DNA from: Ferrovibrio sp036381655
GTDB taxonomy: Bacteria > Pseudomonadota > Alphaproteobacteria > Ferrovibrionales > Ferrovibrionaceae
Reading direction: 5' to 3'
Assembly: GCF_036381655.1 (NCBI RefSeq)
Contig: NZ_DASVCJ010000020.1
Location: forward strand, 1-64,000
DNA length: 64,000 nt
Positions within the stretch are counted from its first letter, which is position 1; each line of letters begins with the position of its first letter. Below, piece after piece: positions 50,151 through 58,437 of this stretch. Under the pieces are notes generated by a model. That model searched no databases. It was not told where the DNA came from and saw only the letters and a program-made list of their open reading frames with translations. Both the position numbers and the translations under genes were made by a program.

Positions 50151-50959
50151 TCACTCTCCGGCTTGGCGTGCACTTGGCGGCGCGGTCGGCTGAACCACTG
50201 CAGCGCAATCAGCAGCGGCACGATCATCAGGAAGAAAACCAGGGTATAGGCGCTGCCGACCTCGAGGCGCAGCGAGGCATAGGCATCGGCGAGGCCGACC
50301 GGCAGCGTCTTGGTCAGCGGCGTATGCAGCAGCCAGGTCATGTTGAACTCGCCGACCGACAAGGTCACCACCATGAGCGCGCCGGCGAGAATCCCGTTGC
50401 GGCAATTGGGCAGCACCACGGTGAAGAAGCGGGTCCAGAAGCCGGCGCCGAGCGAGGCGGCGCCTTCCTCCAGCGTCTGCAGGTCGATGGCGCTGAGCAC
50501 CGCCAGCACCGAACGCACCATGAAGGGCAGCGTGAACAGCACATGGCCGACCAGAATGAAGGTCCACGACGTGCGGAAGCCGGACAGGCCGCCATAGGCG
50601 ACGATCAGCGCAAGCGCCGTGGCAAGGCCGGGAATCGCCACCGGCATCACCATCAGTTCCTCGATGGCGCGGGCGAGCGCGTTCTGCCGCTTGGCCAGCA
50701 CGTAGGCGGCCGGTATGCCGAGGAGCAGCGTGCAGACCAGGCAGGCCAGCGCAATGCCGATCGAGCGGAAGATGGTGTCGCTGTAGCCCGCCCAGACCTG
50801 GCCGACCCAGCGCAGCGTGAAGCCGCTGGACAGGCCGGTGAAATAATTGTTGGTGACGCCGGCGAGGATGGACAGGATCACCGGCACGATCAGGAAGGCG
50901 CAGACCAGCAGGGTGAAGCCGAGCTGCAGCCAGAACAGGATGCCGCGTTTCTGAGCCAT
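50147..50959 (-). CDS. ABC importer permease (second)
   Basis: A 270-residue six-helix permease with the EAA loop EEGAASLGAGFWTRFFTVVL. It partners the adjacent permease in the membrane channel. The ATG at 50957-50959 has GGGAGGG six bases upstream and was preferred to one five codons earlier. It overlaps the ATPase start by four bases. Confidence 0.92.
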   Translation of the reverse strand: MAQKRGILFWLQLGFTLLVCAFLIVPVILSILAGVTNNYFTGLSSGFTLRWVGQVWAGYSDTIFRSIGIALACLVCTLLLGIPAAYVLAKRQNALARAIEELMVMPVAIPGLATALALIVAYGGLSGFRTSWTFILVGHVLFTLPFMVRSVLAVLSAIDLQTLEEGAASLGAGFWTRFFTVVLPNCRNGILAGALMVVTLSVGEFNMTWLLHTPLTKTLPVGLADAYASLRLEVGSAYTLVFFLMIVPLLIALQWFSRPRRQVHAKPESE

Positions 50960-50970
50960 GCCGCCCTCCC

Positions 50971-51810
50971 TCAACCGGCCGCCGCGACGGAGGAGCCGGC
51001 CGCCGTCCGCGCCAGCGCCAGCACCGCCCAGGTCACCGCGCCGAGCACGAAGCTGAGCGCGGCCGCCATGGCGATGTTCGCCGACAGGGTGAATTCGGTA
51101 TAGATCGTCATCGGCAGCACATTGATGCGAGTGGCCAGCGTGAAAGCCGTGCCGAAGGCGCCCACGGCGGTGGCGAAGCAGATCGCGCCGGACGACAGGA
51201 AGGCCGGCTTGAGGCCCGGGATGATCACGTCGAGCACGACGCCCAGCGGCGAGGCGCCCAGCGAGCGGGCGGCCTCTTCCAGCTTGGGGTCCAGCTTCTC
51301 GGTCGCGGCCATCACGGTCAGGATGACGCGCGGTATCGAAAAATAGACATAGCCGGTGAACAGCCCGGCCATCGAATAGGCGAAGACCAGCTTGTCGGCG
51401 CCCAGCATCTGGCTGATATCGCCGAGCAGGCCCTGACGGCCGGCCAGCATGATCACCATGAAGCCGACGACGACGCCGGGAAAGGCGAGCGGGAAGGTCA
51501 GCATCGCCACCAGGGCGGCGTTGCCGGGAAACTTGTGGCGCTGCAGGAATACGCCGGCGATGCCGCTGATGACGAGCGTGGCGGCCGTCGTGGCGGCGGC
51601 GACGCCGAGGGTGGCGAGCAGCGAGCCGAAATAATTCGCGTTGGTGACGATGGTGGCATAGGCGGCCCAGCCGAGCGTGCCGCTGCCGCCGATCAGGAAC
51701 AGCCGCACCATCGGCAGCAGAAAGAAGGCGGCGAAGAAGATACCGGCCGGCAGCATCAGGGCCACCAGCATCGGGGTATCGCGCTGCATCTTTCCTGGTT
51801 TCGCCGGCAT
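50971..51810 (-). CDS. ABC importer permease (first)
   Basis: A 279-residue six-helix permease with the EAA loop EEAARSLGASPLGVVLDVII. The ATG at 51808-51810 has CAGGAG six bases upstream; a longer reading to 51855 is not supported. It lies 94 bases downstream of the binding-protein gene. Confidence 0.92.
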   Translation of the reverse strand: MPAKPGKMQRDTPMLVALMLPAGIFFAAFFLLPMVRLFLIGGSGTLGWAAYATIVTNANYFGSLLATLGVAAATTAATLVISGIAGVFLQRHKFPGNAALVAMLTFPLAFPGVVVGFMVIMLAGRQGLLGDISQMLGADKLVFAYSMAGLFTGYVYFSIPRVILTVMAATEKLDPKLEEAARSLGASPLGVVLDVIIPGLKPAFLSSGAICFATAVGAFGTAFTLATRINVLPMTIYTEFTLSANIAMAAALSFVLGAVTWAVLALARTAAGSSVAAAG

Positions 51811-51904
51811 CGTCGCTCCTGACTGTAGGGAAAAAGCGGGGCGATGGCTGGCCATCGCCCCGTCCGGTTCAACTACCCGGTACTTCCGAGCATGCCCCGA
51901 CGGC

Positions 51905-52915
51905 TCAGTGCACTTCGGCGCCGTAGCGGTCGACGATCGCCTTCTGCGCCGCGGCCAGCTTCTTCAGGTCGACCGCCTTGGCACGGGCATATTCCGACGC
52001 GGGCAGGAATTTCGCCTTCGCCTCGGGCGACAGCTTGTCGGCAAAGACGGGGCGCAGGAAGGCATTGCCCCACATCGCCTGGCTCTTATCCGACAGCACG
52101 AAGTCGAGCACCTTCTTGCCGGCTTCGGCATGCGGCGCCTTGTTCACCAGGCCCATCACATAGGGGAAGGTCAGGGTGCCTTCCTTGGGGATGACGAATT
52201 CGACGGGCGCCTTGTCGATATACTGGCCGCGATAGGCGTTGAAATCGTAATCCATCAGGATCGGAATCTCGCCCGAGATGACGCGGGCATAGGAGGTCTG
52301 CTTCGGCACGATCGGATCGTTCTTGGCCAGCTCCTTGAAATACTTGATCGCCGGATCGAGGTTGTCGTAGGTGCCGCCGAGCGCGAGGTTCACCGCCATC
52401 ACGCCGAGCTGGCCGACCGAGGCCGAGGTCGGATCGAGATAGCCGACCATGCCTTTGTATTCCGGCTTCAGCAGGTCGGCCCAGCTCTTCGGCACCGGCT
52501 TCTTGCCGAGCGCCGCCTTGTTGACGAACAGGCCGAGCGTGCCCGAATGGATGGTGAACCAGTAGCCGTCCGGATCCTTCAGGTCGGCGGGGATCTTGTC
52601 CCACCCCTTCGGCTTGTAGGGCATCAGCACGCCGGCATCCTTGGCCGGATCGGCGACGATGCCGCCCAGATAGGTCACGTCGGCGACCGGATTGGCCTTC
52701 TCGGCGATCAGCGCCGCCATCGCCTGGCCGGAATTCTTGTTGTCCGGCGGAACGGTGATGTTCAGCGTTTCCTGGATCGCCTTGAGCTGCGAGCCCCAAT
52801 CGGCCCATTGCGGCGGGCAATTGTAGCAGATGGCGGCCTCGCCGGCTTGCGCCTGCGCGGTTCCGAACAGCATCGACGCGCCGAGCGCCGCGCCAAGCAT
52901 TACACGTTTCATCAT
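51905..52915 (-). CDS. ABC importer periplasmic binding protein
   Basis: A 336-residue solute-binding protein with a Sec signal peptide (MKRVMLGAALGASMLFGTAQ, cleavage near AQA). The mature part has CYNCPPQWADWGSQLKAIQE, ADVTYLGGIVADPAKDAGVL, ILMDYDFNAYRGQYIDKAPV and FVIPKEGTLTFPYVMGLVNK, of the iron/polyamine/phosphonate-type binding-protein group. The cargo is not decided by sequence; the linked phosphodiesterase and GlpR-like regulator suggest a phosphorylated or glycerol-related compound. The ribosome site AGGAGAGG precedes the ATG pair. Confidence 0.88.
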   Translation of the reverse strand: MMKRVMLGAALGASMLFGTAQAQAGEAAICYNCPPQWADWGSQLKAIQETLNITVPPDNKNSGQAMAALIAEKANPVADVTYLGGIVADPAKDAGVLMPYKPKGWDKIPADLKDPDGYWFTIHSGTLGLFVNKAALGKKPVPKSWADLLKPEYKGMVGYLDPTSASVGQLGVMAVNLALGGTYDNLDPAIKYFKELAKNDPIVPKQTSYARVISGEIPILMDYDFNAYRGQYIDKAPVEFVIPKEGTLTFPYVMGLVNKAPHAEAGKKVLDFVLSDKSQAMWGNAFLRPVFADKLSPEAKAKFLPASEYARAKAVDLKKLAAAQKAIVDRYGAEVH

Positions 52916-52917
52916 GA

Positions 52918-53751
52918 TCACCCTCTCCTGCCGGTTGGCTGTGCTGCGTTGGAAGAGTCGTCCGGCCAGACGACGAGACGGACGCCGGCGGCGCGCAACA
53001 TGGCGGCGATGGCGTCGGGCACCGGGCGATCCGTGAACACGGCCGTCGCCTCGGTGATCCGACCGCCGCGCACGGTGGCGCCACGGCCGAATTTGGAATG
53101 ATCGAGCACGAGGAAGCGCTGGCGGCAATGCCGCACCAGGCTCTCGCGCATATGCACTTCATCGACGCTGAAATCGAGCAGGGTGCCGTCATCGGCGACG
53201 CCGCCGACGCCGTAGATGCCGATATCGACGGAGAAGCGGCCGAAGAAGCCATGCGCCTCGCCGGCCACGACGTCGCGGTCGAGATTGCGCAGCCGGCCGC
53301 CGGCGATGGTGATCTCGCAGGCCGGATTGCGGCTCAGGGCGATGGCGACGTTGAGGTTGTTGGTCATCACGCGCAGACCCGGATGGTCGGCCAGTGCCAG
53401 CGCGCATTGTTCGGGCGTGGTGCCGATGCCGAAGAACAGCGAGGCATTCTCCGGCACCTCGGCGGCAACCAGCTGGGCAATCAGCCGCTTGGCCTCGATA
53501 TTCAGGACCTGTCGGGCCGGATAGGCAAGATTCTCGCCGTCGGGCGGCAATTCGACGCCGCCATGGCGCCGTCGCAGCAGGCCGCGGTCGCAGAGCAGGT
53601 TGACATCCCGCCGGATGGTCTGGGGGGTGACGCCGAAACGCCCGGCAAGACCATCGATGGCCTGAAAGCCTTCGCGCCTCACGAGGTCCACGATCGCTCG
53701 GGCGCGGTCATCCGCTGGCAGCATCCCCGTTCCGTCCGTTTCCTGTCCCAT
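52918..53751 (-). CDS. DeoR/GlpR-family transcriptional regulator
   Basis: A repressor of about 277 residues: N-terminal winged helix LAGRFGVTPQTIRRDVNLLC and RRHGGVELP, then the DeoR C-terminal sensor with VMTNNLNVAIALS, IAGGRLRNLDRDVVAG, GIYGVGGVADDGTLLDF and LVLDHSKFGRGATV, ligands being sugar phosphates in this family. Starts at 53787, 53751 and 53724 are possible; 53751 is a compromise, since the 53787 ATG lies inside the palindrome proposed as operator. The gene ends two bases before the binding-protein start, so it is the first gene of the importer operon and probably represses it. Confidence 0.88.
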   Translation of the reverse strand: MGQETDGTGMLPADDRARAIVDLVRREGFQAIDGLAGRFGVTPQTIRRDVNLLCDRGLLRRRHGGVELPPDGENLAYPARQVLNIEAKRLIAQLVAAEVPENASLFFGIGTTPEQCALALADHPGLRVMTNNLNVAIALSRNPACEITIAGGRLRNLDRDVVAGEAHGFFGRFSVDIGIYGVGGVADDGTLLDFSVDEVHMRESLVRHCRQRFLVLDHSKFGRGATVRGGRITEATAVFTDRPVPDAIAAMLRAAGVRLVVWPDDSSNAAQPTGRRG

Positions 53752-53770
53752 CCGGCTGTCCGACGTCTGA

Positions 53771-53788
53771 GATGTTCGTTCGAACATC
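53771..53788. promoter_or_regulatory. GlpR-like palindromic operator
   Basis: GATGTTCG and CGAACATC form a perfect 8-bp palindrome around TT. The half-site ATGTTCG is that of E. coli GlpR operators, which have a four-base centre instead of two. It lies just upstream of the regulator's likely start and so is a candidate autoregulatory operator. A second small palindrome TTTCA-CA-TGAAA lies at 53816-53827. Confidence 0.6.
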
Positions 53789-53974
53789 AGCGGCGGTTGT
53801 TTCCGGTGATGCGACTTTCACATGAAAATTCCCTGTCGTCAAATGAACGCGCTTAAGTGGAGGCGGCCGCCCCGGACGACAACTGGAGGGCCCCGTTCCG
53901 GGGCGATTGCAGCCGGCATGGCTGCGGCGGGGCGGGAGATGAAAGATCCGGCGCCGCGGGCCGGCGGGGTTGCC

Positions 53975-55204
53975 CTAGACGGCGGCGGCCAGCCGGCCGC
54001 GCCACTGGCGGCGCAGCAGCACAAACGCGATCGCCATGTTGGCGATATTCCACAAAATGCCGTTGAGCAGCGCCGCCTGATACGAGCCGGTGAGATCGTA
54101 GATCGCGCCCGACATCCAGCCGCCCAGGGCCATGCCGGCCATGGTGGCCGAGATCGTCAGGCTGACGCGGAAACCGGCCTGGCTGGCCGGAAACAGCTCG
54201 CGGACGATGAAGGCATAGCTCGGCACGATGCCGCCCTGCACCAGGCCGAAGATCGCCGAGATGACATAGAGCGACATCAGGCCGTCGAAGGGCAGATACA
54301 GCGCCAGCGCCATGGCCTGCAGGGTCGAGCCGAGCAGCAGCGTCGGCAATCCGCCGATGCGGTCGAGGATCCAGCCCGATGTCAGCCGGCTGACGATGCC
54401 GAAGCCCAGCATCAGCGACAGCATCTGCGCGCCGCGCGCCGGGCCGTAGCCGAGATCGACGCAGTAGGCGACGATATGCACCTGCGGCATCGACATCGCC
54501 ACGCAGCAGCCCAGTCCCGCCAGCACCAGCAGGCCCTGTACCAGTTGCGGCGGCCATCCGAGCGGCCGGCTGCCGAAGGCCGGCTGACCGGCATCGGCGC
54601 TGACCGGCGCCGGCTGGATGGTGGCGCGCCGGCGCAGCACCAGCAGCAGCAGCGGCATGGTGACGAGGCAGAAGATGGCGATGCCGATATGCGTCGCGCG
54701 CCAGCCGGCCTGGGCGATGAAATGCTCGATCACCGGCGGCCAGAGCGTGCCGGCGAAATAATTGCCGGCGGCGGCGAGGCCGATGGCGAGGCCGCGCCGC
54801 GCCGAGAACCAGTGCGAGATATCCGCCATCAGGGGCGCGAACATCGCCGCGCCGCCCAGTCCGACCAGGGCGCCATAGAGCAGCGCGAAGGAGACGATGC
54901 CCGGCGCAAAAGCCGTGGCGAAATAGCCGGCGGCGAGAAGCACCACGGCGCCCATCGCCGGCAGCATGAGGCCGAAACGGTCGGAGAGGCGGCCGATCAC
55001 GACCGTGCCGCACATAAATCCGATCATCGTTGCCGTGTAGGGCAGCGATGCCTCGCCGCGGTCGACGCCGAATTCCGCCTGCACGGCGGGCATGGCCACG
55101 ACGATCGACCACATGCCGACGCCGCCGATGGTGCCCAGGGCGACGCTGGCGGCCAGCCGCGCCCAGGCATAGGGCGATTCGATCTCGCGCGCGGCCATGC
55201 TCAT
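53975..55204 (-). CDS. MFS transporter (monocarboxylate/oxalate-formate antiporter type)
   Basis: A 409-residue 12-helix major facilitator. The first half shows GTIGGVGMWSIVVAMPAVQA and GRLSDRFGLMLP (loop 2-3 motif), and WFSARRGLAIGLAAAGNYFA, a segment of the oxalate/formate and monocarboxylate group; the second half has SRLTSGWILDRIGG. The substrate is probably a small carboxylate, not assigned. It is 13 bases behind the cupin gene, so the two are co-transcribed. Confidence 0.88.
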   Translation of the reverse strand: MSMAAREIESPYAWARLAASVALGTIGGVGMWSIVVAMPAVQAEFGVDRGEASLPYTATMIGFMCGTVVIGRLSDRFGLMLPAMGAVVLLAAGYFATAFAPGIVSFALLYGALVGLGGAAMFAPLMADISHWFSARRGLAIGLAAAGNYFAGTLWPPVIEHFIAQAGWRATHIGIAIFCLVTMPLLLLVLRRRATIQPAPVSADAGQPAFGSRPLGWPPQLVQGLLVLAGLGCCVAMSMPQVHIVAYCVDLGYGPARGAQMLSLMLGFGIVSRLTSGWILDRIGGLPTLLLGSTLQAMALALYLPFDGLMSLYVISAIFGLVQGGIVPSYAFIVRELFPASQAGFRVSLTISATMAGMALGGWMSGAIYDLTGSYQAALLNGILWNIANMAIAFVLLRRQWRGRLAAAV

Positions 55205-55216
55205 CGCCGTGGCGGC

Positions 55217-55549
55217 TCAGTCGACGATGAAAAGCTTGGCGCCGGCCGGGCCGGTGCGCGAGCGGTGCGGCTCGGCATTGTCGGCGACCTGATAGCTCTG
55301 GCCGGGCTTGAGCGTGAAAACGCGGCCGTCCTTGAGCTCGGTGACGAGTTCGCCTTCCAGCACGAAAAGGATATGGCCCTTCTGGCACCAGTGATCGGCC
55401 AGATAATGCGGCGAATATTCCACCAGGCGCACGCGGATCGCGTCGAAATTCTGGGTACGCCACAGCGCCTCGCCGGTCTCGCCGGGATGGCGGGTCGGCG
55501 CCACCTTGGACCAGTCGGTGGTGCCAAACGGGATATTGGACATTTGCAT
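55217..55549 (-). CDS. Small cupin-fold protein (DHCW-motif type)
   Basis: A 110-residue single-domain cupin: VEYSPHYLADHWCQKGHILF holds the cupin metal-site histidines with the D-H-W-C motif, and FTLKPGQSYQVADNAEPHRS holds the second cupin motif. Members of this group are often found near transporters; function is unknown. GGAG lies eight bases before the ATG at 55547-55549. It precedes the MFS gene in the same operon. Confidence 0.85.
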   Translation of the reverse strand: MQMSNIPFGTTDWSKVAPTRHPGETGEALWRTQNFDAIRVRLVEYSPHYLADHWCQKGHILFVLEGELVTELKDGRVFTLKPGQSYQVADNAEPHRSRTGPAGAKLFIVD

Positions 55550-55644
55550 AGGGCGGACTCCGAAACGGACATCCTGTTCTAGGCCCGCCGGCCGGCCCTG
55601 GCCAGCCTTGAATTGTGTCGGGACAATCTTGCGGAAAACCGGCT

Positions 55645-56097
55645 TCAGTGGCTGCCGATCACCGCGCCGGCGATGGTGACGAGCGCGGCGCCGAGCAGGA
55701 GGATGTGCAGCCGGAACATCCGGGTGAAATCCGGCGCGGTGTTGGCGTCATGGCGGCGGCGGTGCAGAAAGAACGGCTCGACGATGTAGAGCATCACCGC
55801 GAAGAGCAGCCACAGCCCGACCATGGCATGCATCCACCAGAAGCCGGGTTCGCTGAAGCGGTACCACAGCGCGCCATTGCGCAGCATCCACAGGCCGCTC
55901 AGGCCGGCGAGGGCGACGGCCCAGCGGGCGATGCGGCTGAACGGGCCTTCGATGGCTTCGAACAGGGCGCGCTTCTGCGCCATTGTCGGCTGGCGGCGCG
56001 CCAGCGGCAGGCCGATCAGGGTGACGAAGGCCACCCCGCCGATCCAGATCACGATCGACAGAACATGCAGGGCACGGGCGATGAGAAGATCGTTCAT
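55645..56097 (-). CDS. CopD-like four-helix membrane protein
   Basis: A 150-residue integral membrane protein with four helices (LLIARALHVLSIVIWIGGVA, WWMHAMVGLWLLFAVML, HILLLGAALVTIAG and one between). LHVLSIVIWIGG resembles the histidine-tryptophan helix of CopD-superfamily and related haem-membrane proteins, so haem or copper binding is plausible, though not proven. An FNR-like box lies 36 bases upstream. It is separated from the cupin gene by 95 bases. Confidence 0.7.
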   Translation of the reverse strand: MNDLLIARALHVLSIVIWIGGVAFVTLIGLPLARRQPTMAQKRALFEAIEGPFSRIARWAVALAGLSGLWMLRNGALWYRFSEPGFWWMHAMVGLWLLFAVMLYIVEPFFLHRRRHDANTAPDFTRMFRLHILLLGAALVTIAGAVIGSH

Positions 56098-56132
56098 CGG
56101 CGATAGATTAGACGACTCTGCCAAGCCGCAAT

Positions 56133-56146
56133 TTGAGGGAAATCAA
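56133..56146 (-). promoter_or_regulatory. FNR-like box upstream of the CopD-like gene
   Basis: TTGAGGGAAATCAA keeps both TTGA and TCAA half-sites with the correct six-base spacing, one change from TTGAT-N4-ATCAA. It lies 36 bases before the ATG at 56097, close for an activator site, so repression or an unusual start is possible. Confidence 0.45.
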
Positions 56147-56169
56147 GTTGGCATTCTTTAGATGCCGGC

Positions 56170-56655
56170 CTAACTACCGGGGACTGGCTGCTTTACGCCG
56201 GACGTCGCCGTGGCTTTCCCTGCCGCAACGAGCGCCTTTCGCATGTTTTCGTCTTCGATAAACTGTTGCATTACGTTCGTCAGGGCGTCTTCCAAGGCGA
56301 CTTTTGCATTACTGCCTGTCGCCATTTGAATATTCCTGTTCATACCTACGCCCCTGCAGCCGCGACTATAGATATAAGAGCCGTCGGAGCGGGTTACAGT
56401 AAAATTGAAGGCAACCTCAGCAACAGCATCACCGGAGAAGAAGCCGTTTTTAAAATCATTGCAGAAAGTCTGCAATTCGATCTTAGCCTGCAACCCACCT
56501 GGGCCGACTTTAAAACCTAGCGACTCAAGCTCATGCTCGACCGCCTTTTGCATCAAGACAACAATGTCATTCTCCGCCTTAATGGGCGCGGTCTCTATGC
56601 CATAGCCATTCTTTTTGCTGCTGATTCGGTCTTTATTCGAAGCACGTCCGTCCAC
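56170..56655 (-). pseudogene. YajG-like lipoprotein gene lacking its signal peptide
   Basis: The 161-residue frame begins VDGRASNKDRISSKKNGYGI, which matches the region after the lipobox in YajG-family lipoproteins, and continues with EHELESLGFKVGPGGLQAKI, NGFFSGDAVAEVAFNFTVTR and NVMQQFIEDENMRKAL. A stop codon lies three codons before the GTG, so no signal peptide or lipobox can be attached. The gene is therefore probably 5'-truncated and non-functional. Its G+C content is visibly lower, about half, than that of both neighbours. Confidence 0.6.
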
Positions 56656-56734
56656 AGGCCTTCAAGCTGATCAACGCGCTGCGCCTGTTTTATTATATAA
56701 TTCGCTCATCGAGAACAACTCTAAAAAGAATTAA

Positions 56735-57889
56735 TCACCACCCCATCTGACGGCTCGCCAGATCCTTCATGATCTCCTCGGTGCCGCCGCCGATCGCATT
56801 GACCTTCACCTCTCGGTAGATGCGTTCGGACTTGCAGCCGCGCATGTAGCCGGCGCCGCCGAGAATCTGCACGGCCTCCGAGGCGCAGAAGGCCAGGGTC
56901 TGCGTCGCCTGGTTCTTCAGCATGCACAATTCGGCGATCGGGCTTTCGCCCTGATCGAGCGCCCAGGCGATGCGTTCCAGCATCGCCTGCGATGCCGCGA
57001 GGCGCTGCGCCATGTCGACCAGCTTGTGGCGGATCACCTGATGCCGGATCAGCGGCTGGCCGAAGGTCTCGCGCAGCTTCGCGTAATCCAGCGCCTCCTC
57101 GTAGGCGGTGCGGGCGAAACCGATGGCCGAGGCGGCCAGGCCGAGCCGTTCGTCGTTGAAGTTGAGCATGATGCCGCGGAAGCCAGCATTCTCCTCGCCG
57201 ATCAGGTTCTCGGCCGGCACGCGGCAATCGTCGAAATGCAGGCTGGCCGTATCGGAGGCCCACCAGCCCATCTTCTTGAGCGGCGTGCGCGAAAAGCCGG
57301 GCGTATCGCGCTCGATCAGCAGCAGCGAGATGCCGCCCATGCCGGGCCCGCCGGTGCGCACCGCCACGGTATAGAAATCGGCGCGCAGGCCGGAGGTGAT
57401 GAAGGTCTTCTCGCCGCGCACGATATAATGGTCGCCGCCGGCGTCATGTACGCGTTTCGCCGTGGTCTTCAGATTGGCCACATCCGAGCCGCCGCCCGGC
57501 TCGGTGATCGCCAGGGCGGAGATCTTCTCGCCGGCCAGCACCGGGCGCAGCACCCTGTCCTTCAGGCGCTCCGAGCCGAGCCTGGCGATCGGCGGCGCGC
57601 CGATGGTGTGGCTCATCAGCGAGGCGGCGACGCCGCCGGCGCCCGCCCGCGCCAGTTCCTGGCTGGCGATGATGGCGTAGAAGCGGTCGGCCGCGATGCC
57701 GCCATAGGCTTCCGGGAAGTTCAGCTGCAGCAGCCCGACCGCGGCGGCTTTGCGGTAAAGCGCGCGCGGAAATTCGCCCGCTTCGTCCCAGGCATCGGCG
57801 TAAGGCGCGATCTCCTTCTCCACGAAGCGGCGCAGCTGCGCGCGGAAAGCCTCGTGTTCGGGCGTGTAATAGGGCGATCTGGCCAGCAT
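56735..57889 (-). CDS. Acyl-CoA dehydrogenase
   Basis: A 384-residue flavoprotein of the acyl-CoA dehydrogenase family: NFPEAYGGIAADRFYAIIAS, ALAITEPGGGSDVANLKTTA, TFGQPLIRHQVIRHKLVDMA and AEAVQILGGAGYMRGCKSERIYRE-type ending with AIGGGTEEIMKDLASRQMGW region. It dehydrogenates an acyl-CoA at the alpha-beta bond, handing electrons to ETF. It is the last gene of the atu-like operon and starts two bases after the GNAT stop. It is less like AtuD than the 60550-61707 protein, so its substrate may differ. Confidence 0.92.
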   Translation of the reverse strand: MLARSPYYTPEHEAFRAQLRRFVEKEIAPYADAWDEAGEFPRALYRKAAAVGLLQLNFPEAYGGIAADRFYAIIASQELARAGAGGVAASLMSHTIGAPPIARLGSERLKDRVLRPVLAGEKISALAITEPGGGSDVANLKTTAKRVHDAGGDHYIVRGEKTFITSGLRADFYTVAVRTGGPGMGGISLLLIERDTPGFSRTPLKKMGWWASDTASLHFDDCRVPAENLIGEENAGFRGIMLNFNDERLGLAASAIGFARTAYEEALDYAKLRETFGQPLIRHQVIRHKLVDMAQRLAASQAMLERIAWALDQGESPIAELCMLKNQATQTLAFCASEAVQILGGAGYMRGCKSERIYREVKVNAIGGGTEEIMKDLASRQMGW

Positions 57890-57891
57890 GC

Positions 57892-58437
57892 TCAGCCGCC
57901 ATTATTCGCCTGCGGCGGACGCAGGCGGGCCATGATGACGATGTCGTCGTAATGCTGGTCCAGCTTGCGGGCGCGCACGCGCACGCCCTCGGTGACGAAG
58001 CCGAACTTGCGATAGAGCGCGATCGCGCCGCTGTTGCTGGCATAGACCTGCAATTCGATGCGCTCCAGCCCGATGCGCTGCGCCCAGTCGAAACAGACCT
58101 GCAGCATGCGCGTGCCGAGCCCCTTGCCGCGCCAGCTCTCGTCCAGCCCCATGCCGAGCTGGCCGGCATGCTGAAAGCCCGGCCGCAGCGGATTGTCCGG
58201 CGGCACATGGATGTCGCACCAGCCGATCACGGTGTCGGACGGATCGACCGCGACGACGAAGGGCAGGCCGCGCTGCACCATCGCCTTGATGAAGAATTTC
58301 GCTTCCGCCGCCGAGGGCGCCTCGGTGAAGGCCAGATACAGCCGCTCGCGCGCCACCCGATCCAGGCAGGCGCGATAGGACTCGGCATCCGCCTCGCGGA
58401 TCGGCCTGATCTCGGCGGGCAACGGCTTGCCGTTCAT
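57892..58437 (-). CDS. GNAT-family N-acetyltransferase
   Basis: A 181-residue acetyltransferase of the RimI-like group: IGWCDIHVPPDNPLRPGFQH, GMGLDESWRGKGLGTRML (acetyl-CoA loop) and LQVYASNSGAIALYRKFGFV. The substrate is not known. Its ATG overlaps the stop of the biotin carboxylase gene (ATGA), so it is coupled to the acyl-CoA operon although its job there is unclear. Confidence 0.87.
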   Translation of the reverse strand: MNGKPLPAEIRPIREADAESYRACLDRVARERLYLAFTEAPSAAEAKFFIKAMVQRGLPFVVAVDPSDTVIGWCDIHVPPDNPLRPGFQHAGQLGMGLDESWRGKGLGTRMLQVCFDWAQRIGLERIELQVYASNSGAIALYRKFGFVTEGVRVRARKLDQHYDDIVIMARLRPPQANNGG

